Below are positions 42,063 to 52,248 of a DNA stretch of 64,000 nt, piece by piece. Both the position numbers and the translations under genes were made by a program. The DNA is from Sporopachydermia quercuum (Eukaryota; Ascomycota; Sporopachydermiomycetes; Sporopachydermiales; Sporopachydermiaceae). Where the stretch lies: assembly GCA_001599295.1 (NCBI GenBank), contig BCGN01000005.1, forward strand, positions 186,001 through 250,000, read 5' to 3'. A model generated the notes under the pieces. The model made no database searches, was not told where the DNA came from, and saw nothing but the letters and a program-made list of their open reading frames with translations. How positions within the stretch are numbered: position 1 is the stretch's first letter; each line of letters starts with the position of its first letter.

Positions 42063-43352
42063 AGAGTCGGACACATTTCATCATCAGATACAAANATGAT
42101 AATCTATTCTCATTCTAACTAAACTATGATTCTGAAAATCGTCATATCAATCGTCATATCAAATTAAATATTTCAAAAATGTATTCTATTATAATGTATA
42201 TTGTATTTTTATTCCAAGATTGCTTTCCAATAGGTAGTCACATGACATTTACTCACCTTTTCGTATAATTCGTATACGCTCGTTCAATCAGTAAATTAAA
42301 CGACAGACAATCAAGTTACCCTGTTTTTTCACTGAAAAGAGCTGTCATCTGATTGTCTGATAACCATTTGAAGTAAATAATGCCAATCGAATGTCATACC
42401 AAAGCTGAAAAAAAAAATAATGTTATAATTATTCAGACATACATTTTGAATATAATACAAGTAAAGTATTTGTCTGCTTGTTTGTAAATAATACAATAGT
42501 CACACCGTCAGCTTGATCAAACAGATAATTCAACCTCAAATCTTACCTAAGGTCAATACAATATATAGAAAAAGTTGCCATACAGTGGGAAAAATATTGT
42601 TCATACGATACTCTCTTGTTAGAAAAGGGTCTACTAAATATTTCGGCACACTGTAATTTATTTATACTTATACTACAAATGGGAATTTCGGCCAAACAAG
42701 AAAGTCTGGAAAGTTACAAGGCCCTCTAAACTTCTTTCTAGGAATTACATTCCAAAGCATAAAAACAAGGATCCTGAATAAAGGATGTATATTTTTCCTA
42801 GGTACCAATGGGAGTAAGTGAAAGAAATTTCTACGGTTAGAACTTTATATTTTTATATCGACAGTTATTTCAATCTACGTTTTTTTTACTTTAAGAATGA
42901 GAAACTCATTTTTTTACAGCTGTACCTACAGTATGCTCTTACCTGAGCGAGCAATATTATGCACAATATGCATAATACCAAGTCTATGCATTCATTTTGG
43001 CCGAGTATGAGACCCTTCTACCTAAAGTCTACTCTCGTGCTGTAAACAGAAAGGCTCACCACTTTCCTTCTTTCCTCTTTGTTGTTTATCCCAATTAAAA
43101 CGCCTGAATTAATAAGATAAACTACGTAAACACTTATAAAGGTATTGGAAGAATCGATAGTGACTCGATCGGAACTTTTATATCTCTATATGTTTTCATT
43201 TTAACGTGATTATGTGTTTGGCTTTCGTTTTATCATCAAATTCATAATCAATTCTAACATCAACATAGTACAGTACAGAATCAGTGGTGTGGTGTATTGA
43301 TAGGCGGATATAGACATAAATCAAAAGTTGAGAAGTACATTCAGCATCGAAG
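42063..43352. other. 1.3 kb upstream region of ERG5
   Basis: AT-rich. It contains two adjacent TCGTATA heptamers (listed separately), an N near 42095 and a TTATATCTCTATATG stretch around 43178 that could serve as a TATA element. No ORF is supported. Confidence 0.5.
42261..42276 (+). promoter_or_regulatory. paired sterol-response-like heptamers upstream of ERG5
   Basis: TCGTATA occurs at 42261-42267 and again at 42270-42276, two bases apart. TCGTATA is the known sterol response element of the Upc2/Ecm22 zinc-cluster regulators of ERG genes in yeasts. The pair is about 1.08 kb upstream of ERG5, in the gap between the Ppc89-like stop codon and ERG5. The distance is large, so function is an inference. 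Confidence 0.45.
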
Positions 43353-44957
43353 ATGAGTGCAGGAGTTATTGGATTAAAGATGGAGTCTTTGTTGAACTCA
43401 ACATCTTTGCCGTTGATGCAGAATATTTTGCCAAAGGTGCAAGAATCAGTTGGACCTTGGACAATTTTTTTCACATTAGTGGTTGGACTCGTTCTATATG
43501 ATCAAGTTGCATATTTGGTTAAGAAAGGATCAATTGCTGGTCCAGCTTTCAAGGTTTGGCCTATTATGGGCCCTTTTATGGAGTCATTAGATCCAAAGTT
43601 TGAAGAATATCAAGCCAAGTGGGCTTCTGGTGACTTGTCGTGTGTTTCAGTTTTTCATAAATTCGTTGTTATTGCATCAACTAGAGATTTAGCTAGGAAG
43701 ATTTTTAATGCACCAAGATATGTTAAGCCATGTGTTGTTGATGTTGCTGTGAAGATTTTGAGACCTTCCAACTGGGTTTTCTTGGATGGTAAGGCTCATG
43801 TTGATTATCGTAAAGCTCTCAATGGTTTATTCACAAGAAAGGCTTTAGCTGTGTATTTACCAAAGCAAGAAGAATTGTATGACCAATATATTGAAAAATT
43901 TCTGCAAGTGTCAAAAGAGAATGGTGCAGAACCATTTTTCCATCATTTCCGTGAAATCAACTGCGCTGTCTCTTTGAAGACTTTCTGCGGTGACTACATT
44001 ACTGACGACCAAGTGGTTGATATTGCTGATAATTATTACAGGGTTACGGCTGCTATGGAATTGGTAAATTTCCCTATTATTCTTCCTTATACCAAAACCT
44101 GGTACGGAAAAGTTATTGCTGATAAGACAATGGGTATCTTCGAAGGATGTGCTGCGCAAGCAAAGAAGCATATTGCGAATGGAGGCCAAGCTACCTGTAC
44201 ACTTGATTCCTGGGCTAAATTGATTCACGATGCTCAAAATAATGTTAACGATGGAGAAGTGTCTGATGCTGACCGTAAGTTCCTAGTTAGAGATTTCACT
44301 AACCGTGAGATGTCTGAAGCTATTTTCACTTTCTTATTCGCTTCTCAAGATGCCTCTTCCTCATGTACTACATGGTTATTCCAAATTGCAGCTGATCGAC
44401 CAGATGTGTTAGCAAAGATTAGAGAAGAGCAATTGGCTGTTCGTAGTAATGATCCTTCAGCCCGCCTTACCCTTGACATGATTGACAGGATGGAATATAC
44501 TCATGCTGTTGTCAAGGAATGCCTTAGATACAGACCTCCTGTCATTATGGTCCCTTATGTTGCCAAACAAAACTACCCTGTAACCCCTGATTATACTGTT
44601 CCTAAGGGTGCTATGGTCATTCCAACTACCTACCCAGCATTACACGACCCTGAAGTTTACGAAAACCCAGAAGAATTTATTCCTGAAAGATGGTTAGATC
44701 CTGAATCAACCGCTAACAAAGGTACCAAAAACTGGCTTGTTTTCGGAACCGGGCCTCATGTTTGTTTAGGTCAAACTTATGCCATGATGCATTTCATGTC
44801 TATGATTGGTAAGTTTGCTATGTATACTGACTTCAAACATTCAGTTACTCCTAAGTCTGAAGAAATTAAAGTTTTTGCTACTATTTTCCCACAAGATGAT
44901 TGTATTTTGGAATTCACTCGCAGAGATCCTTTAACTGGAAAGACTCTGCCTTATTAG
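43353..44957 (+). CDS. ERG5: sterol C-22 desaturase, cytochrome P450 61
   Basis: ER cytochrome P450 that introduces the C-22 double bond in late ergosterol synthesis. The single exon encodes 534 residues. A hydrophobic N-terminal anchor lies at about 34-50 (WTIFFTLVVGLVLYDQV). The CYP61 block GPAFKVWPIMGPFMESLDPKF follows. The I-helix region is FTFLFASQDASSSCTTWLFQ, then the ExxR motif (KECLRYRPP), the PERW motif (PEEFIPERWLDP) and the heme-binding loop FGTGPHVCLGQ (Cys at about 471). It is full length compared with yeast Erg5 (538). The start ATG at 43353 is the first in frame; a second Met at residue 10 is possible. Upstream TCGTATA elements suggest sterol feedback control. Confidence 0.97.
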   Translation: MSAGVIGLKMESLLNSTSLPLMQNILPKVQESVGPWTIFFTLVVGLVLYDQVAYLVKKGSIAGPAFKVWPIMGPFMESLDPKFEEYQAKWASGDLSCVSVFHKFVVIASTRDLARKIFNAPRYVKPCVVDVAVKILRPSNWVFLDGKAHVDYRKALNGLFTRKALAVYLPKQEELYDQYIEKFLQVSKENGAEPFFHHFREINCAVSLKTFCGDYITDDQVVDIADNYYRVTAAMELVNFPIILPYTKTWYGKVIADKTMGIFEGCAAQAKKHIANGGQATCTLDSWAKLIHDAQNNVNDGEVSDADRKFLVRDFTNREMSEAIFTFLFASQDASSSCTTWLFQIAADRPDVLAKIREEQLAVRSNDPSARLTLDMIDRMEYTHAVVKECLRYRPPVIMVPYVAKQNYPVTPDYTVPKGAMVIPTTYPALHDPEVYENPEEFIPERWLDPESTANKGTKNWLVFGTGPHVCLGQTYAMMHFMSMIGKFAMYTDFKHSVTPKSEEIKVFATIFPQDDCILEFTRRDPLTGKTLPY

Positions 44958-45238
44958 GCAGATTAGAATATACACATAGATCGATTTTGTAATTGTTTGT
45001 AATTGTTTATATTTTGTGGATCCGTTCACCATTGTTTTGGTTTCAAGTTGGGGTTGGTGATTATATATTCACTAGTTAATAAAATGTATTTCTTTTTTCA
45101 ACTTACTGTTGCCTTACTGTTGATTATCTTAGTAAGCATCCATCTGTATAGGCATACTGCTGTAGACACCATAGTAATTGAATTCATTTCAATATATCAT
45201 TGTACATTACATTATCACATCTATCATAAACATTAACA

Positions 45239-45985
45239 TTAACTACCACCATAAGTACAAACCATAATTTCTCTCAATTCATTCAATCCAGCTTTTATAG
45301 TCATGAGCTCAGCAGTGACTGCATCTGGTAGTTTCTTAAAATGCTCAGTGTCGGATACGTCAGCAAACAGCTCACCGTACATCCCTCGAAGAATAGATAT
45401 CAAGGCATAAAATCTCAGTTGTAAAGCCATATAAAGCCTATACGTTCTAGAATAGTTCCTCTTCGACACAGCGATATTAGCGGCCGCTATTTTCTCATTG
45501 GTAATTCTCGTTATTTGTTTTTCATACAATGATGATCTTACTAATTTCAAAGTTTGTTCAATTGCTTGCATATAGTACTCTATCATTGTAAAGGTTGCTG
45601 TTTTCTTTTTCATCTGTATGTTGATGTTTTTCTTAAGCCTTTCTCGTTGGTCCAGTAACTCTTTCACTCTCGAGTCATCTAGATACCTTGATAACGAAGT
45701 CTTATCGCTAATATCTGATAAACAGGAATCTTCATCATTTGAATTTGAGCTTTCATCTTCATTTTCGGTATCATTGTGGAGTTTTGCATTCCCGTTATTG
45801 CTTATACTGTGAAGATCGTCAGTTTTAACGTCTGAAGGTATATGAATACCTAGTTGATCAGTTACTAGACATAGTCTGTCTTTTGCTTCTCGATTCTGTT
45901 GTAGCAATGACGTTAGTTCATCAATCAGGCTAAACACCTGAGACAAATCCTCTGTCTGAGGTAGAAATATCTGCTGTTGTGACAT
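45239..45985 (-). CDS. unrecognised coiled-coil protein, 248 residues
   Basis: Starting at the ATG at 45985 (MSQQQIFLPQTEDLSQVF), the product is small and helical. An N-terminal heptad-like segment (LIDELTSLLQQNREAKDRLCLVTDQLGIHIP) is followed by an acidic Asn/Ser/Asp linker. Next comes a basic coiled segment (SRVKELLDQRERLKKNINIQMKKK). A helical C-terminal half carries RTYRLYMALQLRFYALISIL and LMTIKAGLNELREIMV. The frame also runs upstream of 45985 but has no other ATG. I do not recognise the family. The layout would suit a kinetochore, DASH/COMA-like or vesicle-tethering subunit, which is only a guess. The intact length and ordered C-terminus support a real gene. Confidence 0.65.
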   Translation of the reverse strand: MSQQQIFLPQTEDLSQVFSLIDELTSLLQQNREAKDRLCLVTDQLGIHIPSDVKTDDLHSISNNGNAKLHNDTENEDESSNSNDEDSCLSDISDKTSLSRYLDDSRVKELLDQRERLKKNINIQMKKKTATFTMIEYYMQAIEQTLKLVRSSLYEKQITRITNEKIAAANIAVSKRNYSRTYRLYMALQLRFYALISILRGMYGELFADVSDTEHFKKLPDAVTAELMTIKAGLNELREIMVCTYGGS

Positions 45986-47611
45986 TGTGGGTTTGAAATC
46001 CTTTGAAGAATTGTTGAATATTAATGATAAACGTAAGTAACTGATAGTATGATAACTTTGGTCCACAATAGATCCTGTAAATAGCTAGATAGTACATTGG
46101 TCCCTGATTAAACAGGAAACGATTCAATTGTCCAAGACAATAATAGTTTCCGAAATGATGACAATACTTGTAAGGGGTATCTCAGGAGATAGAAAATTTC
46201 ATGCATAGCAATGCGGAGCAATGCAAGGAAAATTTTTTAAGTTAAATAATATTTTATCGCAAGGTTGTTTATACCGAAGGCATAGAAATGAACTATTGGC
46301 CATCTCTATGTGCTTTGACAGAAAGATAGTTTGACTGATTGAATGAATACCTTATTCCTTATTCATCCTGATGTCTTGTGATTGAAAAAATGAAAGTTCA
46401 AAAAATACGCTTCAGAGAAAGCTTTTTACTAGATTTTTGTTTAATGCTTTATTCAAGGAAATGAGATCAATATTAAAACAGCATGTGATTGACCTCTCAT
46501 TGATTTCAAATATAGCTTATACTATACTAGTACATAACACTATTGATTCACAATTCGCTAAAATATCCTCACATACTGACACATTTTTTTCTGCAACTGA
46601 ATTTTTGGTTAGATTATTATGAATGCTGTACTTTCAACTACTTTTACATATCCAGTTTCATTCCATTCTTTGTAACAGTCGAATGATTAGATTTTCAGGA
46701 ATTTTCTTTTCCTGAAGAAAATTTTACCTGCTATGTTGGTAATGTTCGGCCGAGGACGTTGAGGTCCAAAATGGGTCGTAAAGTTTGTTTCTCGGGGATC
46801 CATCAAGAAATTGACTTTCCTCATCACCAATTAATGGAGATCCTGCCGTACTTGTTTCATACAATTCTCANCATAAGGAAATACAAAGAGTAACTCGTCA
46901 TCTTAATTTTCTTAATTCATTATCAAGTTTTGCTGTATCGTTTTGNTGCTATATTCCAATAGCTACTTTGAAAACAGCCATTACTTTTTCTCGTTAAGAA
47001 AAGTCTGATGACTGTCATGTCATATGAAAAGAATGTGCTTTTCGCAGGCTAATTTCAGAAATTCAAACTTTATTCGAGAATCGTTTACCGAGAGAATATT
47101 ATGGCTTGTTTTCAGATAATTACCACTTTTAGAAGATACTGCAGGAAAGCTGCATCAAATTTGCACTAAATGACAAACTATAATAATGGGATTGAGTAGT
47201 TGAATAACCGATAATATATAGTAATACAATGGTAGTTAAACACATCGAGATGCAATTCAAAGATAAAAATACTCTTCTTATCACGTTAATGAAGTTTTCA
47301 ACAGCTTCTCATATTATTTTGTGATTTATTCACATTTCATTCTTTTCTTCGTTTATCAGATAGACAAACTTTATTTAACGTTTTAAACTAAAATTGAAAT
47401 TTTTCTCACGAACATNAACTAAGTTGGTTCCGTACAATCATTTCTCTGCAAGTCTCGTTTTTCTGATTTTTCTTCTCCTGATACTTTCTTTCTCACATAT
47501 CTCATCTTGTCACATTATNAGAACATATCTGGAGGAAATGAATACCTGGCAAATATCTTTGTTTGTTTAGCTATCTAAATTTCTCAGTATCTACCAAAAC
47601 AATCAGTAAGC
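45986..47611. other. 1.6 kb divergent region upstream of HNM1
   Basis: AT-rich, with isolated Ns near 46871, 46946, 47416 and 47519. CATATGAAAA at 47021-47030 fits a loose inositol/choline-response consensus. Short open frames here lack coding character. Confidence 0.45.
47021..47030 (+). promoter_or_regulatory. possible inositol/choline response element (ICRE-like)
   Basis: CATATGAAAA fits CAYRTGAARW, the reverse of the known Ino2-Ino4 target WYTTCAYRTG. It lies about 580 bp upstream of HNM1, a gene under this control in S. cerevisiae. The E-box core CATATG is not the preferred CATGTG, and regulators differ among yeasts, so this is weak. Confidence 0.2.
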
Positions 47612-49186
47612 ATGGATAAGGATGCAGCTAAACTACAAGAAATGGGCTACAAGCCCGAGCTGAAACGACATTTTTCAGTTTGGTCAGTCCTTGCAGTTGG
47701 TTTCGGTCTCACGAATTCTTGGTTTGGTATTAGTGCCTCATTAGTTACTGGTATCTCATCGGGAGGTCCTATGATTATTGTTTATGGTATTATCATTGTT
47801 GCATCTATTTCTACTTGTATTGCTATCACACTTTCCGAATTATGTTCAGCATTCCCCAACTCTGGAGGTCAGTATTATTGGACCACTCAAATTGCTCCTA
47901 GAAAGTATGCTCCGTTTCTTGCTTACTTATGCGGAGCTTTAGCTTGGGTTGGCTCTATTTTCACATCAGCATCTGTTACATTGGCTATTGCTCAAATTGT
48001 AGTTGGATTTTACGCCTTAACGCACCCCGAATTTTCTGCAGATCCATGGATGATCTTTGTTACTTATCAAGCATTAAACATCTTCCTAGTGATATTCAAT
48101 ACTTATGGTAGAATTTTACCTCACATTGCTAAGATGGCTTTATACACATCATTGTTTTCATTTATCACTATCACTATCACCGTTTTAGCATGTTCAAGTG
48201 GTCGTTATCAATCAGCACATTTCGTGTTCGTTCAATTTGATAACAATACTGGCTGGTCCAGTTCAGGTATTGCATTCCTTATTGGTTTAATCAACCCCAA
48301 TTGGTCATTTTCTTGTTTGGATTCGGCTACTCATTTAGCTGAAGAAGTTGCTGAACCTGAAAGGATGATTCCTATTGCTATTTTATCTACTGTGGCTATT
48401 GGATTCGTCACGTCTTTCTGCTATGTCATCTCCATGTTTTTCTCCATCCACAACTTACCAGATATTATGAATTCCAATACTGGTGTTCCTATTTTAGATA
48501 TCTATTATCAAGCACTTGGCAACAAAGCTGGTGCTTTGGTTCTAGGAACATTGTTATTCTTTACTTCATTAGGTTGTAATATTTCTTGTCATACATGGCA
48601 AGCAAGACTCTGCTGGTCATTTGCTAGAGATAACGGTTTACCATGGTCGAAGCAATGGGCTCAAATTGATGCCAGATTAGGTGTTCCTTTGAAAGCTCAT
48701 TTGATGTCATGTACGTGTGTTGCTGCTCTAGGAGCTTTGTATCTTGGTTCGTCTACTGCATTTAACTCATTAGTCACTGGCTGTATTACTTTCTTATTAC
48801 TATCATATGCTGTACCAACTATCTGTATGCTTGTTGTTGGAAGAGATACTATTCCAAGAGGTCCATTCTGGTTGGGCAAGATTGGTTTAATTTCTAACTA
48901 TGTTTTAATTTTCTGGACATTATTTGCCTTNGTTTTCTTCTCATTTCCAGTTACAATGCCTGTCACCAAGGACAATATGAATTATGCCTCCGTTGTTATT
49001 GTTGGATTTATTCTTTATATTGTCGTTTTTTGGTATGCTTATGCTCATAAGACGTTCAAGACATCTGAAAAAGCCCATTTGGTAAACTATGGAGTAGCTG
49101 AAGAAGAAATTATTCGAAATGAAGTAGCTGCTGATGAGTCTTTTGACGAAAAGGCCGCTTCTTCTGAAGAGAAGTCTGTTAATTAA
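47612..49186 (+). CDS. HNM1: choline/ethanolamine permease (HNM1), APC family
   Basis: Plasma-membrane transporter for choline and ethanolamine that feeds phosphatidylcholine synthesis. The 524-residue single exon aligns with yeast Hnm1 over nearly its entire length. Matching blocks include SVWSVLAVGFGLTNSWFGIS, GISSGGPMIIVYGIIIVASI, LACSSGRYQSAHFVF, GLINPNWSFSCLDSATHLAEE, PERMIPIAI, GFVTSFCYVISMFFSIHNL, CHTWQARLCWSFARDNGLP, VPLKAHLMSC and PVTKDNMNYASVVIVG. About 12 membrane spans are apparent. The N-terminal cytosolic tail is much shorter than in S. cerevisiae. The C-terminal tail is acidic. One N lies within the eleventh or twelfth helix. It converges on PAH1. Confidence 0.95.
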   Translation: MDKDAAKLQEMGYKPELKRHFSVWSVLAVGFGLTNSWFGISASLVTGISSGGPMIIVYGIIIVASISTCIAITLSELCSAFPNSGGQYYWTTQIAPRKYAPFLAYLCGALAWVGSIFTSASVTLAIAQIVVGFYALTHPEFSADPWMIFVTYQALNIFLVIFNTYGRILPHIAKMALYTSLFSFITITITVLACSSGRYQSAHFVFVQFDNNTGWSSSGIAFLIGLINPNWSFSCLDSATHLAEEVAEPERMIPIAILSTVAIGFVTSFCYVISMFFSIHNLPDIMNSNTGVPILDIYYQALGNKAGALVLGTLLFFTSLGCNISCHTWQARLCWSFARDNGLPWSKQWAQIDARLGVPLKAHLMSCTCVAALGALYLGSSTAFNSLVTGCITFLLLSYAVPTICMLVVGRDTIPRGPFWLGKIGLISNYVLIFWTLFAXVFFSFPVTMPVTKDNMNYASVVIVGFILYIVVFWYAYAHKTFKTSEKAHLVNYGVAEEEIIRNEVAADESFDEKAASSEEKSVN

Positions 49187-49745
49187 GGATGGGATTAGGG
49201 ATAGAAGTAGCGATAAGGATAGTTTGATACCGTTCATTTCATTCACAATGTAGTAATAAATTAATATAGAACAAAATATAAAATATAGTGTAGGATTGTA
49301 GATGATATATCATATAGAAGAGTTTTAGCTGAATCGCAAATTAGAGGACGAAGAGTATGGATGTACTAATATCGCGAAATGTAATATGTAGTATCACCTA
49401 TGGTCCATCCTACATTATGATGGTAAAAACATAATGAAATTCAACTATTTGACTAAATTATACTTACTGTAATAGTAAGATATTCAGGCAATTTGTACTA
49501 ATACCTCTTTTTCTCCTCTCTAATACTTGTCTCATACTTTCTTCTGCTATCAAGACATTTTATCCTACAAATCTCTCTTAGACGAAACAGATCTTATATA
49601 AATACATTAGGCATTCAATAATGATCATATCATCAAATAATATAAAAGTACTATGCATAACAGAACTCATTTTCTGTCCAACCATATGCTATTATTATGC
49701 ATTTTCTTAACCATCTATTTTGAATTCTTTTTCATACAATTATAT
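49187..49745. other. convergent spacer HNM1/PAH1
   Basis: About 560 bp of AT-rich 3' flanking DNA. No supported feature. Confidence 0.45.
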
Positions 49746-52248
49746 TCATTTTTTGAGCAACTTCCTACCTTTGTCCCTTTGATATTCCTTTTCTTTTCCG
49801 TTCAGCTTTTCTTTCTCTTTCTCTTTTTCTTCAAGTCTCATCTTTGCGAGTATTTTACTAGCTCTAACGATTTCTTCTTTATTCTCAACATCATCATCTG
49901 CAAGAGCAGAGGCAACTACTTTCCGAGCTTTCACCAACTTATCTTCGTTATTAGGGACATGGTCACCATAATCAAGAAGATCACCATCTAAATCATCTTC
50001 AAAATCAAGATCTTCATCTTCATAATCACTATAATCGTCGTCATCGTCGTCATCGTCATCTTCTTCGTCCTCATCAACATAATCATGGTCTTCTTCTTCA
50101 TTATAATCCTCATACTCACTCAAAATGCTTCTAGCATCTTTCTCAAACTGTTTGTTATCACTATGCATGACATTGTCTTCTAGTTCAGTATCATCATCAG
50201 TTATATCGCTCAAATCATCAATAGGTAAAACACCTTCTCTCCAGAACATCACATCGTTGAATTTGTTCTCACCGAAATTTCTTCTAGGTGCTCGGCCATT
50301 AATAATATTACCACCATTACCTGCTCCACCTAAAGACATTACAGGAGGGAAAAAATGGTCAACCAATTCACTAATGTGCACATAAGAGCTTTTATATCCA
50401 ACCAATTCCAACAGTTCCATATGAACTTCACCATTAGTATTAATAGTGAAGATACGAGAGCTGGGTATTCCAACGCTTCTGTATGATAAAGCATCAGTTA
50501 TTCGATTGCCGAAACCTGCATAGAATGGAGTTCTATCATCTTCAAGCAGAGAGCTACCTGAAGTACCAGAAATAAACAAGCTTTTGATATCTCGTAGACA
50601 GGCCATTTTAAACACTTCGGGTTTTCTCAATATAACTTCTCTACGTAATGCTGCCATAGTTCGATCTGGTGACAATAAAACAGGCCCATCAGGTAATTTG
50701 ATACCATTTTGTTCAATTCCCTTTAAATAATATCTCGTACTATCAGCTTGACCAACAGATCTTGCAGTTAAATACATGATTTTATAGCCATTTTCCTCAA
50801 TCTCAGTGAACAATTTGGCTACACCTGGATGAGTCCAATCTCTACCTAGCATTGTGAGGACATGTCCTAAGGCGTCAGATTTCGTAATAGTTCCATCAAT
50901 GTCAGAAATAACAACAGGATCATAACAGGACCAGAAAAATATTCTTGATGAGATAGTTGCTTTACCTTTATTAACAGTAAATGACATTTCATTGGCTCCG
51001 GGATGTAAATTCAGTTTTTTCAGCTGCTCAGAAGTGAGTCTAAGAGTCTTAGCATAAGACTTAGAGTCTTCACCATCATAAGGTAAAGATGATTCAGTAT
51101 CAGAAATGGAAACAGAAGGAGCAGACGATGGAATTTGACTTATAGGTGAACCATAGATATCAGATGACAATGAAGATAAGGAAACCTCATCACCAGAAGG
51201 TTCGCTACCAGGGAATACACCTGCATCACCATAAATGCGCAGATTACCATTGTCATCCAGAAAATCATTGATATCTAATTCTGACTTCCCATCAAGTTTA
51301 TGATGAGCTAATTCTTCGGATAGAATTTTTCTAATTGTTTCGTCGCTTTCTGACATTTCTTGTTCATCTGCTTTATAACCGTGCATATCTAACACAATAT
51401 CACCGTTTTCTTCAATTTTGGTTGGAATATTTGACAGTTTGAATCTCTTGGATATTTCTCTTGCTCTTTCCAATAGGTCTTCACGATGAGTTGGTGATTT
51501 TGCAAATCCTTGTGTTGGTGATAATGTTAGCCTTGGTGAGGCATGAATTTCGGGTGGAGTTTGATGAGGTGGTGATAGTGCAGGCATAGTTGCCGCGTGT
51601 ATTGGTTTAGGTGATCTGGTAGAGTTTGGTGAGACTATTGAACTATCATGATCACTTAGATTGTCATCATTAAAGTTATCGCTATCAAGCTTTAAATCTG
51701 GTGGCTCTTGTAGAGGCAATGATTTGCTTGATTTCGGAGAAGATGATAGTGATGGTGAGCTTGAAGCCGAAGAAAGAACTGGTGATGTTAAAAGATCATT
51801 TGGAACATCTCCCTCAGTTTCAAATACAAAGAATGCTTCACCACCATCACCGACTTTCATTGGATAGTAAATTTTTTCACCATTGACATAAAAATCAACC
51901 TATATAAGATGAGTAATGTTAATAACTATATTGTCAATTCAGAAGTTCTGTTGATANGACCATTTCACAAGGAGTTGAGTTATTGGCCCCATCAACAGGA
52001 ACAAACAACACATACCTTTTTCTGAGAAGGACGCAGCAAAGAGAATTTCCCGAATCTAATATGAAAAGGAGAGCATGCAAATTCACCTTCAATAGTTAGT
52101 AAAACTTTCACAACATTGGAATACAACATAATAACATACCGTTTTCTTGCTCAATGACAATGACATCAATTGCACCTGATAAAGTAGCGGGATTGATAGA
52201 ACTCCATGTTTTTGAAACTGAGTCAATGGCTCTACCGAAATACTGCAT
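49746..52248 (-). CDS. PAH1: phosphatidate phosphatase Pah1 (lipin), three exons
   Basis: Mg-dependent phosphatidate phosphatase making diacylglycerol at the nuclear/ER membrane; it controls triacylglycerol and phospholipid synthesis. Exon 1 is 52140-52248, exon 2 is 52016-52086 and exon 3 is 49746-51899, giving 777 residues. Intron 1 is only 53 nt (GTATGT, TACTAAC, GAAG); intron 2 is 116 nt. The spliced N-LIP domain reads MQYFGRAIDSVSKTWSSINP, TLSGAIDVIVIEQENGE and HIRFGKFSLLRPSQKK. The HAD catalytic motif DIDGT lies at about 393-397, with FTEIEENGYKIMYLTAR and GFGNRITDALSYRSVGIP after it. A conserved tryptophan segment (DVMFWREGVLP) precedes a very acidic tail with a long Asp run. Missing exons 1-2 would delete the amphipathic helix. 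Confidence 0.96.

Noticed and set aside
39541-42075. 13-mer AGAGTCGGACACA directly repeated on both sides of the Ppc89-like gene (39541 and 42063)
   Set aside because: Many exact 13-mer pairs are expected by chance in 64 kb; no inverted termini or other mobile-element signs accompany it.
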